Assembly: GCA_021819025.1 (NCBI GenBank)
Contig: JAKASN010000175.1
Coordinates: forward strand, 1-5,326
Source of the DNA: Actinomycetes bacterium
GTDB lineage: Bacteria; Actinomycetota; Acidimicrobiia; Acidimicrobiales; Acidimicrobiaceae
Direction of reading: 5' to 3'
Length of the DNA: 5,326 nucleotides
The notes under the pieces: model-generated
Database searches by the model: none
The model's input: only the letters and a program-made list of their open reading frames with translations
What the model was told of the DNA's origin: nothing
Made by a program: the position numbers and the translations under genes
In this document: positions 1-4,817 of the stretch, in pieces
Layout: the number at the start of each line of letters is the position of its first letter
Numbering within the stretch: position 1 is the stretch's first letter

Positions 1-192
1 GTCGAATTCGAAGTCGAACCTGGACATCACGCCCTGCAGATCCGCGATGGCCGCAACTCGAGCCGAACTGAGAGCTTCGATGCGGCCGAGGATCGAGTCG
101 TCGCCTTTCGATGTTCCGGAAAGAGGTTTCTCCCGCTCTTTCTCCTCTCATTCGTCGTGCCAAGCCTGGCGCTGGCTCTCACTCGCGAATAG
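1..192 (+). CDS. 3' end of a hypothetical protein with a C-terminal hydrophobic segment (partial)
   Basis: Frame 1 is open from the first base to a TAG at 190-192, giving the last 63 residues of a protein whose start lies outside the window. The visible part begins with a beta-rich stretch containing VEPGHHALQIRDGRNSS and then FDAAEDRVVAFRCSG. It ends with a hydrophobic run (FLPLFLLSFVVPSLALAL) followed by TRE, compatible with one membrane segment close to the C-terminus. The 'PG-x-H-x-L-x-x-R-x-G-x-x-S' pattern followed by a second strand ending in x-F-x-C resembles small actinobacterial proteins of unknown function with a C-terminal beta-sandwich. That resemblance is from memory and not a firm family assignment. 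Opposite-strand frames here read as low-complexity Arg/Ser-rich shadows. No function is assigned. Confidence 0.6.
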   Translation, partial: VEFEVEPGHHALQIRDGRNSSRTESFDAAEDRVVAFRCSGKRFLPLFLLSFVVPSLALALTRE

Positions 193-501
193 CGCTGATA
201 CCACGACGCACCGATCGGTGAACCGATGCGGCGGCCGCTGATTTTTCGCCTCCGTGCCCAGCGCGCTCTGCGGGCAAGTCCCAAAACACCCAGATTGCAC
301 TCAGCGACTTGCCCGGCGCTCGTCACCCAATAAGAGGGCGCCTTATTCCCAAATTCCGTCCCACCAGCGTGACCGGCGGGCTTATGGGCGCTTGCGGCTA
401 GTGATGAATTCGCTTGGTATTGGACACGATGCGGGAAAGCCGATTTGGACCGAACTTGCGGCTCGACAAAGAGGTGAGCTCAGGACGTGATCGGCTCCTA
501 C

Positions 502-517
502 CCGAGGAGCTCCTCGG
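502..517. repeat. Perfect 16-bp palindrome CCGAGGAGCTCCTCGG
   Basis: The 16 bases are identical to their own reverse complement, with no spacer. By a simple uniform-base estimate a perfect 16-bp palindrome is expected roughly 0.08 times in a window this size, so it is mildly unusual. It lies in the region without supported genes, about 310 bases downstream of the partial gene at the left edge and 420 bases from the carbonic anhydrase 3' end. It could be a dimeric-protein binding site or a remnant of a mobile-element end. Nothing nearby decides between these. Confidence 0.45.
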
Positions 518-561
518 ACGCGACACCTGATAAACAAGAGTGCCCAATGCAAGCGCAACGA

Positions 562-579
562 CACCACTCCATTGTGGTG
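562..579. repeat. Inverted repeat CACCAC-N6-GTGGTG
   Basis: Two perfect 6-base arms (562-567 and 574-579) flank the 6-base loop TCCATT. It could form a short hairpin in RNA or be a protein-binding site. There is no T-run after it on either strand, so it is not a classical terminator. Confidence 0.3.
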
Positions 580-906
580 CATATGGCCCCGCAAAGTCAT
601 CTTCGTTGCTTGTCGACCTCGGCGAGCCCGATCAGCCTGCACCTCAATGATGGTCAAGCACCGATGGCGTATAAGCCTCCCCTGGCAGATCTCCCCGCCG
701 TATTACCGCCCACCAGTAGAGCTTCGGTAAGGTTCCTCTTCCAGCCGCGCCGCGAAGAAAAGCGCCCCTCCCCACCAGTGATGGTGCCCGTAGGCATCTT
801 GGCCGCCCTGCTTGGCGCAGGAGAATCGCGGGGTGCGCAAGTACCGTTGCATCCCGAGCGTGACAGCGCGACAAAGTTCGTCCCAAGCATCTCTTGTGGC
901 GCCTCG

Positions 907-919
907 GCGATGTCATCGC
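907..919. repeat. Inverted repeat GCGATG-T-CATCGC just past the carbonic anhydrase stop
   Basis: Two perfect 6-base arms surround a single central base, 17 bases beyond the carbonic anhydrase stop codon on the minus strand. Flanking bases add a looser GGCGCC...GGCGC pairing. No U-tract follows, so it is only a possible 3'-end structure or weak terminator for the anhydrase transcript. Confidence 0.25.
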
Positions 920-936
920 GCCCCATCAAGAGGAGA

Positions 937-1437
937 TTACTCGTCGATAGCCACCTCGGTTAGGCGCCCGGAGAAGACGTCGTAGACAAAGCCGCGAATG
1001 CTCGATTTATTGGCAATGAAGGGATTGGCCTGGAGGCGGATCAAGGTCTGCTTCACGTCAGCACCGGTGTCGGAGAATGCCTCAATCGCCCAGTTTGGCC
1101 GCATCCCCACTTCGCCTTCGATATCTTTGACGAACTTCTCTGGTTGGAAAGTTAGCATTCCGCAATCGGTGTGATGCACCACCACAATCTCATTGGTTCC
1201 CATCATCCGTTGCGAGATCACGATAGAACGGATCGCATCGTCGGTTGCTGCGCCACCGGCATTGCGGATCACGTGCGCGTCACCCTCCTTGAGACCAAAC
1301 ATCTCAAAGATATTCATGCGCGAATCCATGCAGGCCAAGATGGTGAGCTTGAGCTTAGGACGAAGCGCGAGGCCCCCTTTGTCGAAGCTGGCCTCATATG
1401 TGCGCGCATTTGCCAAAAGGCCTTCAGTGGACGACAA
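937..1437 (-). CDS. Beta-class carbonic anhydrase (Rv1284-like)
   Basis: This 166-residue protein is a cytoplasmic zinc enzyme interconverting CO2 and bicarbonate. The beta-class signature is complete: ACMDSRM at 35-41 supplies zinc ligand Cys36 and the Asp38/Arg40 dyad, VIRNAGG lies at 56-62, and HHTDCG at 88-93 supplies His89 and Cys92. The C-terminus contains the SIRGFVYDV core strand. The length matches the short mycobacterial Rv1284 type (about 163 residues), which it resembles throughout. The start is TTG. The codon directly upstream is an in-frame TAG, and the first internal Met is inside the active-site motif, so TTG is effectively forced. An AGGAGG ribosome binding site (1442-1447) lies 4 bases before it. 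The gene is transcribed divergently from the HxlR regulator. Direct repeats lie in its leader or promoter. Identification is secure; the physiological role (carboxylation supply or pH balance) is not shown. Confidence 0.95.
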   Translation of the reverse strand: MSSTEGLLANARTYEASFDKGGLALRPKLKLTILACMDSRMNIFEMFGLKEGDAHVIRNAGGAATDDAIRSIVISQRMMGTNEIVVVHHTDCGMLTFQPEKFVKDIEGEVGMRPNWAIEAFSDTGADVKQTLIRLQANPFIANKSSIRGFVYDVFSGRLTEVAIDE

Positions 1438-1472
1438 CTATCCTCCTCGATGCTCGAACCCAAGGAAAAATC

Positions 1473-1499
1473 CTAAATGCCACTCGGGAACTAAATGCC
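1473..1499. repeat. Direct repeat CTAAATGCC x2, 18-bp period
   Basis: The nine bases CTAAATGCC occur at 1473-1481 and again at 1491-1499, separated by ACTCGGGAA. They sit 36 to 62 bases upstream of the carbonic anhydrase start, where a regulator or sigma-factor contact would be expected. Direct repeats of this size can be paired binding sites. No known consensus is recognised. Confidence 0.4.
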
Positions 1500-1572
1500 G
1501 CTGCGATGCTGGGGGAGCCATAAAACCAAACGAACCGCGCGACCCAAGGCGCTAACTCGCCACAAGTTTTCT

Positions 1573-1588
1573 GCTTGAGTCGTCAAGC
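1573..1588. promoter_or_regulatory. Candidate operator: GCTTGA-N4-TCAAGC
   Basis: Perfect 6-base inverted arms (1573-1578 and 1583-1588) flank GTCG. The site is 75 bases upstream of the HxlR start, inside the divergent intergenic region. Its dyad symmetry fits a dimeric winged-helix regulator such as HxlR. The assignment is positional inference only. Confidence 0.35.
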
Positions 1589-1663
1589 CCCACGTCACGG
1601 AGCTAGCTTCGCTAACAATTCCTTATCAGCTCAGCAATTATGACCCACTAATAGGATAGGCGT

Positions 1664-2053
1664 GTGAGCGAAGTGCGACCGGTGTGCGAAAGATACCATG
1701 AGGCAGTAGAACTCATCGGCGCGCGGTGGAGCGGGACGGTTATTCTCGCGATGTTGGACGGGCACCGGCGATACGCCGAGCTGAAGGCAGCCATTCCCGG
1801 CATCAGCGACACCATGCTCGCGCAAAGATTGCGCGAACTTGAGGGGGCAGACCTAGTGCGTCGCGAGGTGATACCTTCGACTCCTGTACGGGTCGAATAT
1901 TCCTTGACGTGCCGAGGCGCAGAGTTGAGGCCCGTGGTGCAAGCGCTGCTCGCCTGGTCGCACAAGTGGATAACCTCGGCCCAAGACGGCGATCCTCACC
2001 GATGCTTTGACCGCCAAAGCCACCTGGTGAGCACTTCGACGGAATCCACCTGA
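1664..2053 (+). CDS. HxlR/DUF24-family winged-helix transcriptional regulator
   Basis: This 129-residue protein is a cytoplasmic DNA-binding regulator, expected to act as a dimer. The HxlR pattern is clear: Cys8, then AVELIGARWSGTVILAML (14-31), then the wHTH core with RYAELKAAIPGISDTMLAQR (36-55), LRELEGADLV and the wing ending in VEYSLT (78-82), with a C-terminal dimerisation helix containing W98. Cys8 matches the conserved N-terminal cysteine used for thiol switching in Bacillus HypR, YodB and CatR. The start is GTG. An in-frame TAG lies four codons upstream, and AGGA (1653-1656) precedes the start by 7 bases, so no longer start is possible. The last 25 residues are polar and unconserved in appearance. 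The gene is divergent from the carbonic anhydrase and 73 bases upstream of the DoxX gene on the same strand, so DoxX is the most likely target. The inducer is unknown. Confidence 0.93.
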   Translation: MSEVRPVCERYHEAVELIGARWSGTVILAMLDGHRRYAELKAAIPGISDTMLAQRLRELEGADLVRREVIPSTPVRVEYSLTCRGAELRPVVQALLAWSHKWITSAQDGDPHRCFDRQSHLVSTSTEST

Positions 2054-2058
2054 ATTTC

Positions 2059-2080
2059 CCTAGCGTGGCTTAGCGATAGG
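2059..2080. promoter_or_regulatory. Candidate operator between the HxlR and DoxX genes
   Basis: CCTAGCG and CGATAGG form an imperfect inverted repeat (6 of 7 matched), and the pentamer TAGCG is repeated exactly 10 bp apart (2061 and 2071), one helical turn. GATAGG (2075-2080) also occurs just upstream of the HxlR start at 1655-1660. The location, before a gene probably controlled by HxlR, makes an operator plausible. It is inference from position and symmetry only. Confidence 0.25.
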
Positions 2081-2098
2081 TGACGACGAGATCTTGGT

Positions 2099-2116
2099 AA
2101 AAAAATAATAAAGGAG
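2099..2116 (+). promoter_or_regulatory. A-rich translation enhancer and Shine-Dalgarno of the DoxX gene
   Basis: A run of seven A (2099-2105) followed by TAATA leads directly into AAGGAG (2111-2116), 10 bases before the ATG. The A-rich block stands out against the GC-rich surroundings. It should keep the ribosome binding site unpaired and may include a -10-like TAATAA (2106-2111). Confidence 0.5.
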
Positions 2117-2126
2117 AAGACAAGAG

Positions 2127-2594
2127 ATGAAACTGTCAAAGGCGCTACGTGGCTTCGCGAGGGGGTCGCTGGCAACGATCTTCGTTACCGGAGGTCTTGA
2201 TGTGATTCAGCACCCCGAAGGACGCGCCCAGGTAGCTCAAGAATTCCTCGACAAGGCGAAAAAGGTTGTCCCGATGCTTCCCGATGACAACACCACCATC
2301 GTGAAGGCAAACGCCGCGCTCCAACTTGGGGCCGGGGCGATGCTCGGACTCGGCATTTTCCCCCGCATCGCTTCTTGGCTCTTGATCACCTCGCTGGTAC
2401 CTACCACCATCGGTGGCCATCCCTTCTGGGGAATCGAAGACCCCAAGCAACGCGCCATGCAAAGAGCGCACTTCAACAAAAACATCGGCATTCTCGGCGG
2501 TTTGATCTTTGCCGCGCTTGATGCCAAAAAACCCACCAAGAAGCCAGCTGCAGCGGCCCCCGTCAAAACCACAGCCAAAACCCACAAATCCTGA
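2127..2594 (+). CDS. DoxX-family integral membrane protein
   Basis: The 155-residue protein begins at an ATG with AAGGAG 10 bases upstream. Four hydrophobic segments are visible near residues 10-28, 61-78, 82-96 and 117-132. The family's hallmarks are present: GSLATIFVTGGLDVIQHP at the first helix, LQLGAGAMLGLGIFPR in the middle, and LVPTTIGGHPFW (90-101) followed by the charged loop and HFNKNIGILGGL (115-126). Actinobacterial DoxX proteins have this layout. The last 22 residues form a Lys/Ala/Pro/Thr-rich basic tail, probably cytoplasmic. DoxX-like proteins are linked to redox and thiol-stress responses; Bacillus subtilis CatD is DoxX-like and is controlled by HxlR-type repressors, which parallels the regulator directly upstream here. 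The biochemical activity of this protein is unknown. Confidence 0.9.
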   Translation: MKLSKALRGFARGSLATIFVTGGLDVIQHPEGRAQVAQEFLDKAKKVVPMLPDDNTTIVKANAALQLGAGAMLGLGIFPRIASWLLITSLVPTTIGGHPFWGIEDPKQRAMQRAHFNKNIGILGGLIFAALDAKKPTKKPAAAAPVKTTAKTHKS

Positions 2595-2612
2595 CTGTTC
2601 AAGAGAAGGCAA

Positions 2613-2642
2613 CTTTCCCCTTGAATTCTCTCCTGGGGAAAG
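2613..2642 (+). terminator. Possible terminator stem-loop after the DoxX gene
   Basis: CTTTCCCC (2613-2620) and GGGGAAAG (2635-2642) are perfect 8-base inverted arms with a 14-base loop, starting 18 bases after the DoxX stop. There is no T-run after it. Actinobacterial terminators often lack one, so termination is possible but not shown. Confidence 0.4.
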
Positions 2643-2693
2643 CAGCCTCCCGATAATGCCCGGCCAAGCCGCGCAACACGCCGGGTCGGGCAC

Positions 2694-2705
2694 GGCGTCG
2701 ACGCC
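2694..2705. repeat. Perfect 12-bp palindrome GGCGTCGACGCC
   Basis: A self-complementary 12-mer in the convergent intergenic region between DoxX and the IclR gene. A palindrome of this length is expected about once per window this size, so it may be chance. An adjacent looser repeat, CCCGGC-N15-GCCGGG (2659-2685), adds to the structured character of the region. Confidence 0.25.
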
Positions 2706-2774
2706 ACAGCTTGTCTTGATGTGCGAACACCTCTGCTGTGCAGATACCTAAAGTTGCGATGCACTGGGCACGCC

Positions 2775-2805
2775 GGTTAGCCCCGCGCGAGTCGCGGATC
2801 TGACC
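2775..2805 (-). terminator. Stem-loop in the convergent intergenic region, probable IclR-gene terminator
   Basis: GGTTAG (2775-2780) pairs with CTGACC (2800-2805) through one G-U wobble on the plus strand, and the inner CCGCG (2783-2787) pairs with CGCGG (2793-2797) around the loop CGAGT. That gives 11 paired positions interrupted by a 2x2 internal loop. It begins 9 bases beyond the IclR stop codon on the minus strand and lies between two convergent genes, so it could serve both directions. There is no U-tract. Confidence 0.4.
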
Positions 2806-2814
2806 AAGGGCTCT

Positions 2815-3735
2815 TCAGCGGTTCTTTTTAGCGGGACGCGAACCCTTAGATCGCTGCTCTGAGGGGCCGATCTCGCTCACCGCTGGAATTGGGGGAAGGC
2901 TTCCACCCAGCCGCAAGGAGATCTCCCTCGCTGCACCGAGGAGGGGCTCTAAAAGAGTGGAAACGAGCTTTTTGCGAGAGTACTCAGAACTAGGAACCGC
3001 CACGTTGATGGCGGCGACGATCCCTTGTCCCCCCTGGGTAATCGGCGCGGCAATGGAGCTCAGACCCGGTATCGCAGACTCCTGCTGGATGAGATACCCG
3101 TCGTGACGCGCCAGTTCGAGCTGGGTGATCAGTTCATCCATGGTTCTCACCGCATTGGGTCCCCAGGTACCGGCGAAGGAGGCCTCAGAGATGCAGCGCC
3201 TTAGTTCGCTCTCGGAGAGTCCAGAAAGAATCACCTTGCCAATTGAGCTGAACACCGCGGGAACCGTGGAACCGACCCGGATTCCCGCCGCCAGCAAGCT
3301 GTCGCGCCGTGGGACACGCGCGACAAAGAGCACTTGATCACTGTAGAGGACTCCGAGATTCACCGTCTCCCCAGAGAACACTGCCAGGCCGCGCATCGTG
3401 GGTGCTGAAGTCTGCACTAGATCGAGACCCTGTACCGCGGCAAATCCAAGTGCCAGAACGCTCGTTCCGGGACGTACGTGGCCGTCCACGGTTCGTTCGA
3501 GGTATCCTTCCTCCTCAAGCGTAGCTACGAGGCGAAAAGTCGTGGGCATGGGAATTCCGCTCAGATCGGCGAGATCCTTGACGCGAAGAGCGGGCTGTTC
3601 CGCGCTGAAGAGCGAGAGAAGGCGGAGGCCTTTGGCTAGGGCCTCTACGCGATATGAGCGTGCTTGCTTGGCAAGTTCTTCGTGAGCACTAGAGCCCGAT
3701 GGCCCATCCTCTGGTGTATTTATGTGCCTTCTTGT
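2815..3735 (-). CDS. IclR-family transcriptional regulator, start codon unresolved
   Basis: The frame is open for 306 codons after an upstream in-frame TGA (3736-3738). Numbering from there, residues 30-88 form the IclR winged helix: VEALAKGLRLLSLFSAE (30-46), turn helix VKDLADLSGIP, recognition helix PTTFRLVATLEEEGYLER (64-81). The effector-binding domain follows, with LSSIAAPITQGGQGIVAAIN typical of the family, then a basic tail ending RPAKKNR. The first Met (3547-3549) sits inside the DNA-binding domain, and no ATG, GTG or TTG occurs upstream of it in frame. An ATG at 3737-3739 (MNKKAH...) is one base out of frame and hits a TAG after 16 codons. A one-base indel or a sequence error near the AAA run would join them to give a normal protein. 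IclR regulators of this type often control aromatic-acid catabolism (PobR, PcaR), which suits the neighbouring CMD-like gene. Family identity is secure; whether the gene is functional is not. Confidence 0.85.
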   Translation of the reverse strand, partial: TRRHINTPEDGPSGSSAHEELAKQARSYRVEALAKGLRLLSLFSAEQPALRVKDLADLSGIPMPTTFRLVATLEEEGYLERTVDGHVRPGTSVLALGFAAVQGLDLVQTSAPTMRGLAVFSGETVNLGVLYSDQVLFVARVPRRDSLLAAGIRVGSTVPAVFSSIGKVILSGLSESELRRCISEASFAGTWGPNAVRTMDELITQLELARHDGYLIQQESAIPGLSSIAAPITQGGQGIVAAINVAVPSSEYSRKKLVSTLLEPLLGAAREISLRLGGSLPPIPAVSEIGPSEQRSKGSRPAKKNR

Positions 3736-3739
3736 TCAT

Positions 3740-3880
3740 TCGCGGACAGAAATCCTACTCTAGGCGATCTCGGGAGCCCGGGTTCTCCAAGATAGCTTGG
3801 GGCAAATATCACTTGTGCAGCCGCCTTGGGATCTTGGCGCCCGAGGCCGTGAGCGAAATCCTTTGGGGCCATCGTTGGGT
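3740..3880 (-). promoter_or_regulatory. Upstream region of the IclR gene, downstream of the CMD-like gene
   Basis: These 141 bases lie between the CMD-like stop and the out-of-frame ATG in front of the IclR gene. They contain GGAG-CCCGGGTT-CTCC around 3774-3789 and an imperfect inverted repeat pairing CCTTGGG with CCCGAGG around 3825-3847, which could be a weak terminator for the upstream gene or an operator. No clear -35/-10 pair was recognised. The gap is long enough for the regulator to have its own promoter. Confidence 0.3.
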
Positions 3881-4432
3881 TCACACGCGAAAGATCCTTA
3901 TCTGCAGGGCAAGTGTCGAATAGTACCCGATCAAGGTAGAGATCTCAAAGATCGTCGCCTCTCCGAGAATCGCAACCAGGCGAAGATAGTCCTCGTCGTT
4001 CAAGTCGCTGTAGTCCACCAGCCGCCGCGAAAGTTCAAAGGCCGCCTCTTCTTCCATGGTCAAGGGCTTGGGAGTTGCGCCTAGGCTCAACGAGACGAGA
4101 TCGTCCTGGGTCAATCCCGCCTCCAGGCCGAGCGGCTCATGGGCACTTCGCTCAAAGCGACACTCCCCCTTCGTGGCGACCATGAGAATCGCAGACTCGC
4201 GAACCCGCGGCGAGATTTCCCCGCGATAGCGAATCGCCGCGCCGAGCTCCTGCAGGGCGCTTCCGAGAACTGGAGCCAGCAGCATGGCATTGAAAGGTCC
4301 CTCGAGAGCACCGTCTTTTCCAAGCAGTGCGAACTTTGCTCTCCCCTGAGATCGTCTCCCCCCAGAGATCTCATCGAAAAGAGCGATCTGCTCTAAATTG
4401 AGTTGATCACGGCTCATGCGGCGCAAGCGCAT
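3881..4432 (-). CDS. Carboxymuconolactone decarboxylase (CMD)-like protein
   Basis: I place the start at the ATG at 4430-4432, giving 183 residues (MRLRRMSRDQLNLEQ...), because GGAGG (4441-4445) lies 8 bases upstream. A longer form starting at 4483 would have no such site. The N-terminal 'LNLEQIALFDEI' and 'GPFNAMLLAPVLG' (46-57) are typical of the AhpD-like CMD fold. The core helix has RVRESAILMVATKGECRFERSAHEPLG, where Arg78/Glu79, Glu90, Glu94 and His98 occupy conserved family positions. The CxxC of AhpD peroxidases is absent, so this is the CMD-type rather than a disulphide reductase. Classical CMD decarboxylates 4-carboxymuconolactone in the protocatechuate branch of the beta-ketoadipate pathway, but longer family members like this are mostly uncharacterised. 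It is upstream of the IclR gene on the same strand. Confidence 0.88.
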   Translation of the reverse strand: MRLRRMSRDQLNLEQIALFDEISGGRRSQGRAKFALLGKDGALEGPFNAMLLAPVLGSALQELGAAIRYRGEISPRVRESAILMVATKGECRFERSAHEPLGLEAGLTQDDLVSLSLGATPKPLTMEEEAAFELSRRLVDYSDLNDEDYLRLVAILGEATIFEISTLIGYYSTLALQIRIFRV

Positions 4433-4433
4433 C

Positions 4434-4520
4434 TCAATTACCTCCGCGACTATCGGCATCATTGCCCTGGCCCGGCGCGACAAAGATATTCTCCATCTCT
4501 CCGAGACCTCCGATCCTAAT
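4434..4520 (-). pseudogene. Possible C-terminal remnant of an unidentified gene upstream of the CMD-like gene
   Basis: On the minus strand a frame reading IRIGGLGEMENIFVAPGQ followed by GNDADSRGGN ends in TGA (4434-4436), one base before the chosen CMD-like ATG. The CMD ribosome binding site lies within its last codons. This tight arrangement is typical of translationally coupled genes. Beyond about 4520 the same frame continues only because it is antisense to the thiamine-diphosphate enzyme fragment. I therefore suggest it is a tail left after a rearrangement. The parent family is not recognised, and it may equally be leader sequence. Confidence 0.25.
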
Positions 4521-4523
4521 TAA

Positions 4524-4817
4524 TGGAGTGCGGTGCACTATCGCACCGGGGTGCTCTTTGTAATCATGAACAATGGGCGCTACGCGATCATGGACCAGCT
4601 TGGCCAACGCCAGGGATTCTCGAGACTCCCCTGGCCGAAGCTGGATCACATCGATATCGCCCAACTTGGCGCGGCATTCGGCGCCGAGGTCGCCAAAGTC
4701 GCCAGCCACGGCGAGTTAACCACCGTCTTGGACCGAGTCGTCCCCGGGCTCGCCGCGCTAGATCATCCGGTACTTTTAGATGTCACCATCGAGACCTCAG
4801 AAAACTTAGCTCTCTAA
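4524..4817 (+). pseudogene. C-terminal fragment of a thiamine-diphosphate enzyme, benzoylformate decarboxylase type
   Basis: The frame from TGG at 4524 to TAA at 4815-4817 encodes WSAVHYRTGVLFVIMNNGRY, then AIMDQLGQRQG, PWPKLDHIDIAQLGAAFGAE and a C-terminal LDHPVLLDVTIET. This is the end of the C-terminal TPP-binding domain of the benzoylformate decarboxylase/acetolactate synthase superfamily. The NN of the GDG-x(25-30)-NN motif is present. The GDG half and everything before it, some 400 residues in a normal enzyme of 500-550, are missing. Similarity starts exactly at TGG, directly after an in-frame TAA (4521-4523), and the sequence upstream belongs to the 5' side of the CMD-like gene. A GTG at 4533 could start a 94-residue product but has no good ribosome binding site. 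It is best read as a truncated remnant of an aromatic-acid gene cluster that presumably also held the CMD and IclR genes. Confidence 0.85.

Larger units (their letters stand above)
193..936. other. 744-base stretch with no gene that can be supported
   Basis: All six frames were read. Plus-strand frames at 254-490 and 487-963, and minus-strand frames at 382-657, 644-916 and 654-929, are open but give Arg/Ser/Pro-rich products with no recognisable motif, no good ribosome binding site and no convincing third-position bias. A minus-strand frame inside roughly 720-900 reads more like protein (AYGHHHWWGGALFFAARLEEE) but is short, lacks a sensible start and is not recognised. The region may be decayed coding sequence. 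Its clearest structural signals are the perfect 16-bp palindrome at 502-517 and inverted repeats at 562-579 and 907-919. Confidence 0.5.
1438..1663. promoter_or_regulatory. Divergent intergenic region between carbonic anhydrase and HxlR regulator
   Basis: These 226 bases must hold both outward promoters. They contain two copies of CTAAATGCC (1473-1481 and 1491-1499), a perfect 6-base-arm inverted repeat (1573-1588) and a weak inverted repeat TAGC-TTC-GCTA (1604-1614). No convincing consensus -35/-10 pair stands out. HxlR-family regulators usually bind near their own gene, so this is a natural place for an operator, which is inference. Confidence 0.5.

Noticed and set aside
487..963. 158-codon plus-strand ORF
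   Set aside because: It overlaps the 3' end of the carbonic anhydrase, has no recognisable motif or good ribosome binding site, and its composition (Ser/Pro/Arg-rich) looks non-coding.
1441..1530. T-loop-like GGGTTCGAGC upstream of the carbonic anhydrase, suggesting a tRNA
   Set aside because: No matching acceptor, D or anticodon stems can be drawn around it.
2145..2764. Long minus-strand ORFs (182 and 175 codons) opposite the DoxX gene
   Set aside because: They are antisense shadows of a well-supported DoxX gene and encode no recognisable protein.
4434..4709. 91-codon minus-strand ORF as a whole gene
   Set aside because: Most of it is antisense to the recognisable TPP-enzyme fragment. Only the last 28 codons or so could be a real remnant.
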